NCBI RefSeq assembly: GCF_012274265.1
Contig: NZ_JAANYY010000003.1
Span: 494,975-558,974 of the forward strand
DNA: 64,000 nt
Direction: 5' to 3'
Source: Sphingopyxis microcysteis
GTDB taxonomy: Bacteria > Pseudomonadota > Alphaproteobacteria > Sphingomonadales > Sphingomonadaceae
A model generated the notes under the pieces. That model made no database searches, was not told the origin of the DNA, and saw only the letters and a list, made by a program, of their open reading frames with translations. The translations under genes and the position numbers were made by a program. The stretch's first letter is position 1. Each line of letters begins with the position of its first letter. Shown here in pieces: positions 1-8,864 of the stretch.

Positions 1-26
1 AGCGGATGCCTGTTAGGAACGGCGTG

Positions 27-1043
27 ATGAAAAGCCCAAGCGACCAGCCTGCCCCCCAGATTTCCGTGATCGTCCCGGCCTATGGCGTGGCCCGGTGGCT
101 GGGCGCCGCGCTGGATTCGCTGATCGCACAGGATTTCGCCGACTGGGAAGCGATCGTTATCGACGACGGCGCGCCCGATGACGTCGCCGGCGCGGTGCGA
201 CCCTATCTCTCCGATCCGCGGATCCATTTCCTCGCGACCGCGAATCACGGCGTGTCGGCCGCCCGCAATCGCGCGATCGCTGCCAGCCGCGCGCCGCTGA
301 TCGCGCTGCTCGATGGCGATGATCTGTTCCGACCATCGTATCTGGGGTCCATGGTCGCGGCGATGAACGATGATTCCCTCGCGGTCATTGCCGCGTGCAA
401 CGCGCGCGTGTTCGGCGCGGTGGCAAAGGAGGAACTGGTGATCGGCGACGACCAGAATCGCGGCGCGACGGCCAGCCTGGCCGATGTGCTGGACCGGCGC
501 TTCATGATCTATATCGGCGCGACATTCCGGCGCGCCGCCTTTGACCGGGTCGGCGGCTTCGACACCTTGATGACAAATTCGGAGGATTTTGACCTGTGGG
601 TGCGGCTGCTGATGGACGGCGGCCATGTCCGTTATGTCGATTCGGCGCTCGCCGACTATCGGGTCCGTCCGCGATCGGCGTCGGTCAGCCTGCTGCGGAA
701 CATCCGCGGCAACGTCCGGGTCTATGACAAGGTCATCGCCGCCATGCCGGGGAGCCATGAAGCCACGGTCGCCGCCGCCGTGCGCGCCGCCGACCTCGAC
801 CGGCTGGAGGTAGAGGAAGCGCTGGCAGCGGTCATTGCCGGCGACGTCCGGCCCGGGCTCGCGCGATTGCGCGCCGGGCGCCAATATCTGAACAACCCAT
901 TGTGGTCCTTCGCCTTCGCACTATGGAATGTCTTTCCGTGGCTCGCGCCGCCGATGCTGGCCTGGCGCCAGCGGCGACATCAGGGGTCAAGCCGCCGCCG
1001 CCCGGTGCGCGGCACGGCGCAGGGACAGGTGCAGCGCGTTTGA
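27..1043 (+). CDS. Family 2 glycosyltransferase
   Basis: This 338-residue protein has the GT-A fold signature of family 2 glycosyltransferases: the opening beta strand ISVIVPAY (residues 12-19), the nucleotide-binding IDDG, the metal-binding LLDGDD near residue 95, and the ED pair in NSEDFDLW that usually carries the catalytic base. It should transfer a sugar from a nucleotide donor to a lipid-linked or polysaccharide acceptor at the inner face of the membrane; the sugar cannot be read from sequence. I prefer the ATG at 27 over the one at 6 because AGGA lies 8 nt upstream of it. Its stop overlaps the start of the flippase gene, so the two are probably co-translated as part of a surface polysaccharide locus that continues left of the window. 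Confidence 0.85.
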   Translation: MKSPSDQPAPQISVIVPAYGVARWLGAALDSLIAQDFADWEAIVIDDGAPDDVAGAVRPYLSDPRIHFLATANHGVSAARNRAIAASRAPLIALLDGDDLFRPSYLGSMVAAMNDDSLAVIAACNARVFGAVAKEELVIGDDQNRGATASLADVLDRRFMIYIGATFRRAAFDRVGGFDTLMTNSEDFDLWVRLLMDGGHVRYVDSALADYRVRPRSASVSLLRNIRGNVRVYDKVIAAMPGSHEATVAAAVRAADLDRLEVEEALAAVIAGDVRPGLARLRAGRQYLNNPLWSFAFALWNVFPWLAPPMLAWRQRRHQGSSRRRPVRGTAQGQVQRV

Positions 1044-2557
1044 GCGATTTCAACGGTCAGGATGGCAAGGTCGATACGGCGAAATTCGGCGATCGCGTCC
1101 GCTCGGCCGTCATCTGGCGGTCGGGCAGCCAGATATTGGCGCAGATCATCACCTGGTCGTCGACGCTGCTGGTGATTCGCCTGCTCGACCCGGCCGACTA
1201 TGGGCTGTTCGCGATGACGCAGGTCGTGCTCGCCTTCCTCGCCTTCCTGAACGGCTGGGGATTCGCGAGCGCCCTGGTTCAGTCCGATTCGGTCGATCCA
1301 TTCCGGCTGCGACAGGCCTTCGGGCTGCTGCTGCTGCTCAACGGGATGCTCGCGGCGATCCAATATTTCGGCGCCCCGGTGGCCGCGGCCTATTATGGCC
1401 AGCCGATCGTCGCTGACCTGCTGCGCGTCCAGGCGCTGATCTTTCTCGCCACCCCCTTTATCGCACTGCCCGAAGTGATCATGAGCCGCGCGCTGGATTT
1501 TCGGCGGCAGGCGCTGGTCAATCTGGTCGCGGCGCTGGCGGGCGCCAGCACCGCGCTCGCCTGCGCGCTCGCGGGCTATGGCGTGTGGACGCTCGTCTAT
1601 GCCCCGATCGCCCTGTTCTGGACGCGCGCGATCGGGCTGACCATCGTCGCGCGGCTGCTCGTCTGGCCGAGCTTCAACTTCAAGGGCTGCGGCCAGATCA
1701 TCGGCTTTGGCTCGGCGATCCTTTTCAGCCAGCTGTTCTGGCTGGTGCAAAGCCAGTCCGACATCCTGATCGCGGGCAGTCGCTTCGATCCGCACGCGCT
1801 GGGCCTCTATGCCGAGGCGCTGTTCCTCGCGCAGATCTTCATGGCCAAATTTGTGCCGCCGCTGAACGAGGTCGCCTTTCCCGCCTATGCGCGGATCAAG
1901 CACGACGGCGATGCGGTGCGGTGGAGCTTCCTGAAAACCGTGCGCCTGCTGACGCTCGTCGCCGCGCCTTTCTATTGCGGCCTCGCGGTCACCGCGGCGC
2001 CGATGGTCGAAACGGTGTTCGGCACGAAATGGCTGGGGATGGTCCCCTATGTCCAGATTATCGCGCCGGCTCTGATGCTGATGACGGTGCAGATATTGTT
2101 CGCGCCGCTCGCCAACGCGCTCGGCAAGCCGTCGCTGGCGATGTTCAATGCGCTGAGCGGCGCCATCCTGTTTCCGACCGCCTTTCTGATCGGCGCACAA
2201 TGGGGCCTGATCGGCATGGCGTGGGCGTGGCTGGTCGCCGCGCCGCTGCTGTTGCTCATCACGGCGTACCGCACGGCGCCGCTGATCGGGGTGTCGGTGT
2301 GGGAGGTCGGCCGCGCGATGTTGCCGGGATTGACCCCGGCGCTGGCGATGGCGGTCGGCGTCGGGCTGGCGGCGCAGCTGATGGCGCCGTTCGGGATTGC
2401 CGCGCCGCTACGGCTGGTGGCGCTCGTCGCCCTGGGCGTCGCGCTCTATGCCGGTCTGCTGTGGCTGCTCGAACGCGACGCGATTGCCGAAGTGGTGCGG
2501 CTGGTCGTGCGCCGCCAACCGCCCGCCGCGGAGGCCGCGACTCAGGAAGCGATATAG
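1040..2557 (+). CDS. Polysaccharide flippase (Wzx/WzxC-type lipopolysaccharide biosynthesis protein)
   Basis: A 505-residue integral membrane protein with about 12 to 14 hydrophobic segments from residue 30 to the end and a short basic cytoplasmic N-terminus. It resembles the polysaccharide transporter/MVF superfamily (conserved region DPADYGLFAMTQVVLAFLAF near residue 50), which moves undecaprenyl-linked sugar units across the inner membrane. The start chosen is TTG at 1040, giving a 4-base overlap (TTGA) with the glycosyltransferase stop and a purine-rich GGGACAGG about 10 nt upstream. An upstream ATG in the same frame at 902 would run through the glycosyltransferase and is unlikely. The last 16 bp overlap the 3' end of the convergent CBS gene. 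Confidence 0.85.
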   Translation: MSDFNGQDGKVDTAKFGDRVRSAVIWRSGSQILAQIITWSSTLLVIRLLDPADYGLFAMTQVVLAFLAFLNGWGFASALVQSDSVDPFRLRQAFGLLLLLNGMLAAIQYFGAPVAAAYYGQPIVADLLRVQALIFLATPFIALPEVIMSRALDFRRQALVNLVAALAGASTALACALAGYGVWTLVYAPIALFWTRAIGLTIVARLLVWPSFNFKGCGQIIGFGSAILFSQLFWLVQSQSDILIAGSRFDPHALGLYAEALFLAQIFMAKFVPPLNEVAFPAYARIKHDGDAVRWSFLKTVRLLTLVAAPFYCGLAVTAAPMVETVFGTKWLGMVPYVQIIAPALMLMTVQILFAPLANALGKPSLAMFNALSGAILFPTAFLIGAQWGLIGMAWAWLVAAPLLLLITAYRTAPLIGVSVWEVGRAMLPGLTPALAMAVGVGLAAQLMAPFGIAAPLRLVALVALGVALYAGLLWLLERDAIAEVVRLVVRRQPPAAEAATQEAI

Positions 2558-2967
2558 TCGCGCATCGCCGCCGCTTCGGCTTCGATGCGGTCGATGCGAT
2601 ATTTGACCAGATCGCCGATCGAAACAAAGCCGACGAGTTTCCCGCCTTCGACCACCGGCAAATGGCGGATACGCCGCTGCGTCATCTGCGATAGCGCGCC
2701 CATCACCGCGGTCGACGGTTCGCAGGTCACGGGCGATTTCGTCATCACATCGTCGAGCTGGCGATCCAGCGCCTCGGGGCCATAGGAAGACATCAGCCGA
2801 ACCAGATCGCGTTCGGAAAAAATGCCGACGATCGCCTCGCCTTCCATTACCGGCACCGCGCCGATGCGATGCTGGGCGAGCAGATCGAGGACGGCGCGGA
2901 CCGTATCTTCCTTGCGCGCCGCGATTACCGGGCCCGTACGCCCGCGGAGAATCGCTCCGATCGTCAT
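2542..2967 (-). CDS. CBS-pair domain protein
   Basis: A 141-residue protein made almost wholly of two CBS motifs (residues about 10-65 and 75-130), with the typical IGAVPVMEG and IRHLPVVEGGKLVGFVSIGD strands. Stand-alone CBS pairs bind adenine nucleotides (AMP, ATP, SAM) and act as energy sensors or partner-protein modulators; the ligand is not predictable here. The ATG at 2967 is preceded by GGGGAG at good spacing; a TTG at 3003 would add 12 residues but lacks support. The gene is single, converges on the flippase gene and overlaps it tail to tail by 16 bp. Confidence 0.85.
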   Translation of the reverse strand: MTIGAILRGRTGPVIAARKEDTVRAVLDLLAQHRIGAVPVMEGEAIVGIFSERDLVRLMSSYGPEALDRQLDDVMTKSPVTCEPSTAVMGALSQMTQRRIRHLPVVEGGKLVGFVSIGDLVKYRIDRIEAEAAAMRDYIAS

Positions 2968-3092
2968 GCCATGCCGCTCCCCATGTCGATTCTGTAGGGA
3001 CAAAGTCTATCATGATTCGCGGCAAAGCCGAAACATCTGGTCGCATTCCATTCGCGCTTGGCCTTGGCCCCGGCTTGGTTCATGGAGGCGCG

Positions 3093-3395
3093 ATGGTCAA
3101 ACCCTCCCCGCTCGACAAGGACGCCACCGCGAAAACCGCCTGGGCGCGCTATCGCCGCCTGATGCGCGGCATGGTGATGGTGTCGCTGCTCGCCGTGGTC
3201 GGTGCGCTGGCTTGGCTGCGCTTCAGCATGGGCGAGGCGCTGAGCATCCACATGATCATCGCGACCGCGGCCGGTGTCGGCCTGTCGGTCATGCTCGGCG
3301 CCGCGCTGATGGGGCTGGTCTTTCTGTCGAGCGGCAGCGGGCATGACGAGGCGATCGAAGATCCGTTCGAAAATGATCCGGATTTGAAGCCATGA
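3093..3395 (+). CDS. Small two-helix inner membrane protein
   Basis: A 100-residue protein with two predicted membrane helices, about residues 26-43 (MVMVSLLAVVGALAWLRF) and 50-78 (IIATAAGVGLSVMLGAALMG), a basic N-terminus and an acidic C-terminal tail (DEAIEDPFENDPD). No catalytic motif is visible and I do not recognise a named family. The ATG at 3093 follows a GGAGG site 5 nt upstream; an in-frame ATG at 3012 is less well supported. Its stop overlaps the next start (ATGA), so it is translationally coupled to the thioesterase. A membrane role linked to acyl-CoA handling is only inference. Confidence 0.7.
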   Translation: MVKPSPLDKDATAKTAWARYRRLMRGMVMVSLLAVVGALAWLRFSMGEALSIHMIIATAAGVGLSVMLGAALMGLVFLSSGSGHDEAIEDPFENDPDLKP

Positions 3396-3784
3396 CCGAA
3401 AACAGCGCCTCCAACGCCGCGCGCGACCCGATCCTGCGCGTGGTCCCGGCTCCCGCCGACATCAACAGCAATGGCCACATCTTTGGCGGCTGGGTTTTGA
3501 GCCAGATGGACATCGCAGGCGGCATCGTCGCCGCGCGGATCGCCCAAGGCCCGACCGCAACGGTGGCGATCGAGGCGATGGAATTCATCGCGCCGATCCT
3601 CTTGCGCGACATCATTTCGGTCTATGCCCATCTCGAACGGCGCGGGCGCACGTCGATGGGAATCCGCATCGAAGTCATCGCGACGCGCGGGCGCGGCCAG
3701 GAAGAGGTCAAGGTCACCGGCGGGCTGTTCACCTTCGTCGCGCTCGACGAGAATCACCGACCGCGCGCCTTGCCGCCGGTCTAA
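3392..3784 (+). CDS. Acyl-CoA thioesterase, YciA-like hotdog fold
   Basis: The 130-residue protein matches the hotdog-fold acyl-CoA hydrolases of the YciA/BFIT type. The diagnostic stretch SNGHIFGGWVLSQMDIAGG (residues about 28-46) carries the helix with the catalytic Asp, and ERRGRTSMGIRIEV is the conserved strand after it. These cytoplasmic enzymes hydrolyse acyl-CoA thioesters and form hexamers; chain-length preference cannot be read. It overlaps the upstream membrane-protein gene by 4 bp. Ten bases separate its stop from the convergent DUF4139 gene. Confidence 0.85.
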   Translation: MTENSASNAARDPILRVVPAPADINSNGHIFGGWVLSQMDIAGGIVAARIAQGPTATVAIEAMEFIAPILLRDIISVYAHLERRGRTSMGIRIEVIATRGRGQEEVKVTGGLFTFVALDENHRPRALPPV

Positions 3785-3794
3785 GGTCAAAGCC

Positions 3795-5348
3795 CTATTC
3801 GGGCTCGACAAACCGATAGTCGAAACTGCGGCTGTCGTTGGCCGGAACCCGGATCGCCCAGGTCAGCAGGCCATCGCGGCGCGGGAGCTTGCGCAGTCGC
3901 TTGTCGAGCTTCGGATCGGGATCGACGTAAAAGCCCAGCTCAAAATCGACCGCGAACGGATTGGCGTTGGTCACGGTGACGCGGTAGTCGTCGTCGGCCA
4001 TCTTCGGCGCGCCGCCCTTGACGATATCGACGCGCACCTGGCTGCTTTCGCCGATGACCAGGTCGACCTTCTCGCCGACTGCATGATCGCGCACCGACCC
4101 TTCGCCGACGAGCAGCGATTCGTCGCCGCGCGGCGCGAATACCGCAAGCTGGCCGCTGGGCAGCGGAACGCCCAGTCGCGCCGCTTCCTTATTCTCCATG
4201 CGCAAGACGCGCTCGGTCTCCATCGACTCGAACCGGTCGTCCGGAGAACTGCGCAGGCGATAGATGGTCTTGAACGGCACGCGATCCTTGACCAGCAGCG
4301 CGACCTGTTTCTGCCCGTTGGCCGCGACCGTGACGGGAATCGGAACCCGGTACAGTTTCAGATCGCCCAGATCTTCCTGACTGGCCATCACCGCAATGGG
4401 CGCTGACATAAACTCGTAGCGGGCGACGCGCGATCCGGTCACGACGATATCCGATGCTTCATCAACAGACATCATCATTGGCGGCGGCGCGGGGGGCGGC
4501 GGCGGCGTGCCATAACGGCCGGTCCCGAGCGGAAAACAGCTGAGCCGCAGCGGCGGCGACTGCGGCACATCGGCCAGCGCCTTGAAATCGGAAACCTTGT
4601 TCAACGTCCCGGCGATCGCCGCCAGCCGGGCGTCGGCAAAGCTTTCGGCATTGCTGTTGGCAACGGTGAGCCACGCGAACAGGTCGAGCGTCCGGCCATC
4701 CGCCGCAACCCGCGCGACATAGTTGCTCGCCCAATCGAACCCCGTCGCGAGGTAGGTCAGCGTCACCGCCGCCCGCTGCGCCACCGGACTGCGCGTCGTG
4801 ACCGACAGCGTCGGCTTGGCGGTCAGCCCCGCCGGTACCCCGGCATAGACGATCGATTCGGGCAGCCCGGTGCAGCGCAGCGATTCGAACCCCGCCGCCG
4901 TTTGCAGCACCACCGCGCCTTGCGGTCCCGACCGGATGATCGCTTCCTCCTCGCTGACCCGCCCGGTGGCCCGATCGGTGCGGCGGATATGGACGCGATT
5001 GCCGAGCGACCCGTCGAGCAGGCTGGCGGGCGAAAGCAGCGCGGCGTCGCGATTCTTCTGCACCACGCCGCCGGGCAGGCCGGTGACGATCGCCGAGACC
5101 GCGATCATGCCTTCGGCAACGCCCTCGAAACGCACCACCGATTCGCCCGCGGGCAAATCAATCGTCCGCGTTTCAGAGATCAGCGCAAAGCCGTTCAGCC
5201 AGCCCGGCTCGATTTCGCCGCCTTCGCTGCGCCCGGGATCGCGAAAGACGCTGACCGCGACCGCATCGGGCGCGACCGAGGTCACCACCGACTGCGCCGC
5301 GGCGGGCGACGCGGCGAGCATCAGCAGCAAGAGCAGCCAGCGGCGCAT
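3795..5348 (-). CDS. Exported DUF4139 protein with a TonB-plug-like insert
   Basis: A 517-residue secreted protein: clear signal peptide (RRWLLLLLMLAASPAAAQS, residues 2-20), then the DUF4139 architecture, with an N-terminal beta domain reading out hydrophobic alternating strands and the conserved WASNYVARV segment near residue 210. The function of DUF4139 proteins is unknown; many are secreted or envelope-bound. Unusually, residues about 278-325 hold a proline run, a methionine cluster and then DIVVTGSRVARYEF (300-313), which looks like the start of a TonB-dependent receptor plug although no beta-barrel follows. The gene lies 10 bp after a paralogous DUF4139 gene and is probably co-transcribed with it. 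Confidence 0.75.
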   Translation of the reverse strand: MRRWLLLLLMLAASPAAAQSVVTSVAPDAVAVSVFRDPGRSEGGEIEPGWLNGFALISETRTIDLPAGESVVRFEGVAEGMIAVSAIVTGLPGGVVQKNRDAALLSPASLLDGSLGNRVHIRRTDRATGRVSEEEAIIRSGPQGAVVLQTAAGFESLRCTGLPESIVYAGVPAGLTAKPTLSVTTRSPVAQRAAVTLTYLATGFDWASNYVARVAADGRTLDLFAWLTVANSNAESFADARLAAIAGTLNKVSDFKALADVPQSPPLRLSCFPLGTGRYGTPPPPPAPPPMMMSVDEASDIVVTGSRVARYEFMSAPIAVMASQEDLGDLKLYRVPIPVTVAANGQKQVALLVKDRVPFKTIYRLRSSPDDRFESMETERVLRMENKEAARLGVPLPSGQLAVFAPRGDESLLVGEGSVRDHAVGEKVDLVIGESSQVRVDIVKGGAPKMADDDYRVTVTNANPFAVDFELGFYVDPDPKLDKRLRKLPRRDGLLTWAIRVPANDSRSFDYRFVEPE

Positions 5349-5358
5349 CGCTCGGCTG

Positions 5359-6774
5359 TCAGTAACGCGTTTCGAAGGTCGCGGTGATCGTCACCTCACC
5401 GTTGGCGGGCATCGCGACCCGCCATTTCGTCCCGTCGCTGTCGAGCCGCTCGCTTTTCTGGCTTTCGGTGATGATGCGCGTGTCGTCCCAATACCAGTCG
5501 AGCCCGCGCTGGACGAGGTCGATCGTCACCGGCTGCGCGCGCGCGTTGGTGAGCAGATAGGACATCGAGGTGCGCCAAATGCGCGGCGACATCCGCTCGC
5601 GTTTCACCACCGTCGACTGCACCTTCACATCGAAGGCCTCGCCGGTCGCCAGCCCCAGCTCGCTGCCCATCGGGGTGTGGCCGATGCTGTTCTCGCCAAT
5701 GAACTGCGGATCGCCGCGCAGATCGCGCTGATAGAATCGCACCGTCCCGGCCGGGAGCGCATCGCCCAGCCCGCCGCCCTTCGCACTGGTGTTGAACTTG
5801 ATGACGCTCGCCGCGCTGCGCGGCTCGGTCATCGTGTCAAAGCCCGCGACGCTATATTCATAGATTTTCTGCGCGGGCACCCCGCTGACGTCGAGGAAGC
5901 TGACCTGTTTGGTCTGGGCGTTGGCGATCGTCGTTCGTTCGGCGAGCGGATAGAGATAATAGTCGCCAAGCTGTTCGCGCGGCGCGGTTTCGGTCCCGGC
6001 GCGGCGGATATTGCCCGGCGGCGTCGGGCGATAGCGGCTGTTGGCCGCCTGCCCCGACGGCGTTCCCGCCACCAGCAGCGTGCGCGCCTCGTCAAAGGTG
6101 GTGCCGGTGCTGTTATTCAGCGTCACCCACCCCTGGACATCGACCGTCCCCGTCTTTTCGTCATAGAGCGAGACATAGTCGGCCGACCAGCCGAGCCCGC
6201 CGGTCAGGTATGACAGCGTGGCGGGACGCGTACCGGCGCGCTGGCTGTCGACCGTGATCGACAGCGTCGGCTTGGCGCGCAGGTTCGTCGGAATCTTGTC
6301 GAAGATGACGCGCACCGGCATGCCATCGTCGCGCAGCACCTCGATCCGCGGCCCGATCTGCAACACCACCCCGCCATTGACCGCCAGCACCTTGGCGCGC
6401 TCGCGCGTTTCGGCGCCGGTCGCGACGTTGGTGCGCAGCAGCGTCACCGTCTCGCCGACCGCCTTTTGCATCAACGCGTTGGGCGACAGCAGGTCATAGT
6501 CGAAATTCTGCTCGACGATCGCGGTGCCGTCGGCGGCAAAGGACACCGTCTGCGGCCGGATCTGCGCCGAGACGTCGGGAAATTCCTGGCGCGAGCGCCC
6601 GGTCCGGAAGGCGATCTGACGGATGTCCTGCACCAGCGCCTGCCCGCCATTATAGATGGTGACCGACAGCTGGCCCTGCGCATTGCCCGCCGTGGGATCC
6701 TGCGCCGTCGCCGGTTGGCCTGCCCACGCCAAGGCAACGACGATCGCCCCGCAAGTCCTTGCCAAAGCGCGCAT
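5359..6774 (-). CDS. Exported DUF4139 protein
   Basis: This 471-residue protein has a signal peptide (RALARTCGAIVVALAWAGQP, cleavage near ATAQ-DP at residue 25) and the DUF4139 domain over most of its length, with the conserved GGLGWSADYVSLYD around residue 200 and a C-terminal GLDWYWDD strand. It is paralogous to the following gene but lacks that gene's Pro-rich and TGSR insert. The ATG at 6774 was chosen because a signal peptide follows directly and GGGGAGG sits 6 nt upstream; the frame stays open further upstream but runs into the DUF4167 gene in another frame. The Shine-Dalgarno is buried in the stem of a terminator-like hairpin, so translation may be gated. Function unknown. Confidence 0.75.
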   Translation of the reverse strand: MRALARTCGAIVVALAWAGQPATAQDPTAGNAQGQLSVTIYNGGQALVQDIRQIAFRTGRSRQEFPDVSAQIRPQTVSFAADGTAIVEQNFDYDLLSPNALMQKAVGETVTLLRTNVATGAETRERAKVLAVNGGVVLQIGPRIEVLRDDGMPVRVIFDKIPTNLRAKPTLSITVDSQRAGTRPATLSYLTGGLGWSADYVSLYDEKTGTVDVQGWVTLNNSTGTTFDEARTLLVAGTPSGQAANSRYRPTPPGNIRRAGTETAPREQLGDYYLYPLAERTTIANAQTKQVSFLDVSGVPAQKIYEYSVAGFDTMTEPRSAASVIKFNTSAKGGGLGDALPAGTVRFYQRDLRGDPQFIGENSIGHTPMGSELGLATGEAFDVKVQSTVVKRERMSPRIWRTSMSYLLTNARAQPVTIDLVQRGLDWYWDDTRIITESQKSERLDSDGTKWRVAMPANGEVTITATFETRY

Positions 6775-6809
6775 AAAAAGCCTCCCCGCAGATGGTTCGG
6801 CGGGGAGGC
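6775..6809 (-). terminator. Intrinsic terminator whose stem contains the next gene's RBS
   Basis: On the minus strand, GCCTCCCCGC and GCGGGGAGGC form a perfect 10-bp GC-rich stem with a 10-nt loop, followed by TTTTT. This is a classic Rho-independent terminator about 40 bp after the stop of the DUF4167 gene. The T run abuts the ATG of the downstream DUF4139 gene, and the GGGGAGG in the 3' arm is that gene's only visible Shine-Dalgarno site. Confidence 0.85.
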
Positions 6810-6850
6810 TATGGCATGTCGTGGTCGATGACCAGCGCGAAGATGTACTT

Positions 6851-7756
6851 CTATTCGGCCGCTTCGACGCCGGGGTTGCGCGCCGCCAGCGTGCGGCGGG
6901 TGCGGCGCGGCTTGGCGGTGGGCGCTTCCTCGTCGCCGGTCGCGGCGTCGACTTCGGCGCCGCGTTCGGGGCGGCCGATGGCGGGGGGGAGCACTGCCGT
7001 GTCGATACCGGCACTGCCGCTATCGTCATTGCCGCCCGCCTCGACCGCGCGCGGACGGCGCGGGCTGCGGCGACTGGCGCGCGGCGCCGGGGCTTCCTCG
7101 GCGACGGTTTCGCCGTCGTAACCGCTCGCGTCATCGCCATCGCTGTTCCGCGCATCGCTGCGCCCTTCGTCGCGATCGCGGCGCGGGCGGTCCTGCGACT
7201 GGCGGTTGCCGCGATGATCATCGTCGCGGTCGCCGCGCGTGTCGCGATTGCCGCGCGCTTCGCGCTGGCTGCGTTCGGGGCGGTCCCCGCGATCGTTGCG
7301 GTCCCCGCGGTCATTGCGGTCATTCCGCTCGCCGCGATTGTCGTCGCCATTGTCGTCGCGGTCGGCGTCCATATCCAGATCGCTGTCGTCATGGCCGTCG
7401 AAATCTTCGACGCCGCGAATCTCGCGCTGGCGGTCCTGCCCGCGTTCCTGGCCGTTCGCCGCCGCCTTTTCTTCCTGACGCGCGCGAAAATCGCTCACAA
7501 CGCGGAAATAATGGTCGGCGAACTGAAGATAATATTCGGTCTGCACGCGGTCCCCGGCCAGCTGCGCGTCGCGCGCCAGGTTGCGGTATTTCTCGATCAT
7601 CTGGGCGCCGTTGCCGCGAGCGCGGCTGTCGATACGGTTCGCCTGATCGACCCCACCGCGGCCGCCCGATTGCGACCGGTTGTTATTGTTGTTGCTGTTG
7701 TTGTTGCGGCCGCGACGGCGACCGCTTTGCCGGTTGTTCATGTTCAACTGAGACAT
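6851..7756 (-). CDS. DUF4167 domain protein, Asn/Arg-rich
   Basis: A 301-residue protein typical of Alphaproteobacteria. Residues 1-35 are basic and Asn-rich (RRRGRNNNSNNNNNRS). Residues about 45-95 form the conserved DUF4167 core (GNGAQMIEKYRNLARDAQLA then TEYYLQFADHYFRVV), probably helical. The rest is low complexity: charged Asp/Arg repeats (RNDRGDRNDRGDRPER) and then a Pro/Arg-rich tail. Composition suggests a disordered nucleic-acid-binding protein, but no function is established. The frame is intact across the Asn tract. A terminator follows at 6775-6809. MSQLN at 7756 is taken as the start; MNNRQ at 7741 is an alternative. Confidence 0.8.
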   Translation of the reverse strand: MSQLNMNNRQSGRRRGRNNNSNNNNNRSQSGGRGGVDQANRIDSRARGNGAQMIEKYRNLARDAQLAGDRVQTEYYLQFADHYFRVVSDFRARQEEKAAANGQERGQDRQREIRGVEDFDGHDDSDLDMDADRDDNGDDNRGERNDRNDRGDRNDRGDRPERSQREARGNRDTRGDRDDDHRGNRQSQDRPRRDRDEGRSDARNSDGDDASGYDGETVAEEAPAPRASRRSPRRPRAVEAGGNDDSGSAGIDTAVLPPAIGRPERGAEVDAATGDEEAPTAKPRRTRRTLAARNPGVEAAE

Positions 7757-8012
7757 CCTGTCGAAAAGCTAATAAGCTATGCCAACCCCTTTTGGCCGAC
7801 CGCGCATCTTGCGCGTCGTGCCCGCGCGCCTTGCGCGGTTCTTGCCCTTTACCGCTCGTCTGGACCCGGGCCCGGTACGAACATCGTAAGTGGGAAGCAG
7901 ATCCGCCGGACCAGTATCGATGCTTGGCATCGCCAAAGGTGTCCCAGCCGGGTCTGTGACTGGCCCCTACCCCGCTTTGCGGCGAAAACCAAGCAATATT
8001 TGCTTGTGTGTC

Positions 8013-8864
8013 TCAGCTGCGGGTCAGCAAAAGCGCGCGGTCGCGGCCACCCAGATCCTGGCGGCACGCGGCGGCAAACCCTGCGGCTTCGGCAAGCTCC
8101 GACACCGACGCACGTTGCCGATGCCCGATTTCAAGCACCGCCGCGCCGCCGGGGGCGAGCAGTCGCGGCAGATCAGGGATGATCCGGCGGTAATCGGCGA
8201 GCCCGTCGGCACAGGCAAACAGCGCCCCCGCCGGCTCATGATCGGCGACATCGGGCATCAGCGGCTCATCGGCGCCGATATAGGGCGGGTTGCAAAGGAT
8301 CAGGTCGAACGGCCCGTCGATACCCGCGCCCCAGTCGCCCGCGCGAAAGGAAGCACGGTCCGCCATCCCCAACTCCCCGGCATTGTCGCGCGCATAGGCC
8401 AGCGCCTGTTCGGACGCATCGACCCCGACCCCGGTTGCTTCGGGAAATTCGCTCAGGGCGGCCAACAGCAAGGTCCCCGGCCCGGTGCCGAGATCGAGCA
8501 CCCGCGACGGCCATCCCGCCCCGCGTTCGCGCGCGAGATCGAGACACGCCTCGACCAAGGTCTCGCTGTCGGGGCGCGGGACCAGAACCCCCGGCCCCAC
8601 TTCGATCCGCAGCGTCCAGAAATCGCGGTAACCCACGATATAGGCGACCGGCTCGTGCGCCATGCGCCGCGCGACCAGATGCGCGTAAAGCTCGGGCACG
8701 TCGTACCGCGCCGGATCGAGCAGCACATCCTGCCGCTCGACCCCCAACGCATGCGCCATCAGCAGCTCGGCATCGAGCCGCGGCGTGTCGCTGATCCCGG
8801 TCAGCAGGTTAGTCGCAGTGCGGAGCGACTCGGCCACCCCCGCATAAGTCGGGCGGTCAGTCAC
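8013..8864 (-). CDS. prmC: Peptide chain release factor N5-glutamine methyltransferase
   Basis: The 283-residue protein methylates the glutamine of the GGQ motif in release factors RF1 and RF2 using S-adenosylmethionine. Visible features are the N-terminal helical domain (1-80), the SAM-binding VLDLGTGPG near residue 120 and the catalytic NPPY motif (ILCNPPYIG, near residue 193). It starts with GTG overlapping the prfA stop (GTGA), so enzyme and substrate are translationally coupled, as in most bacteria. Confidence 0.95.
   Translation of the reverse strand: MTDRPTYAGVAESLRTATNLLTGISDTPRLDAELLMAHALGVERQDVLLDPARYDVPELYAHLVARRMAHEPVAYIVGYRDFWTLRIEVGPGVLVPRPDSETLVEACLDLARERGAGWPSRVLDLGTGPGTLLLAALSEFPEATGVGVDASEQALAYARDNAGELGMADRASFRAGDWGAGIDGPFDLILCNPPYIGADEPLMPDVADHEPAGALFACADGLADYRRIIPDLPRLLAPGGAAVLEIGHRQRASVSELAEAAGFAAACRQDLGGRDRALLLTRS

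Noticed and set aside
980-2200. A 406-codon open frame antisense to the flippase gene, and similar long antisense frames elsewhere (for example opposite gdh2 and the molybdopterin gene)
   Set aside because: Long antisense frames are expected in GC-rich DNA. These have Arg/Ala/Pro-dominated composition, no motifs and lie over genes with clear homology.
7650-7756. Frameshift suspected in the Asn-codon tract of the DUF4167 gene
   Set aside because: The frame is open through the tract and the conserved DUF4167 core follows in the same frame.
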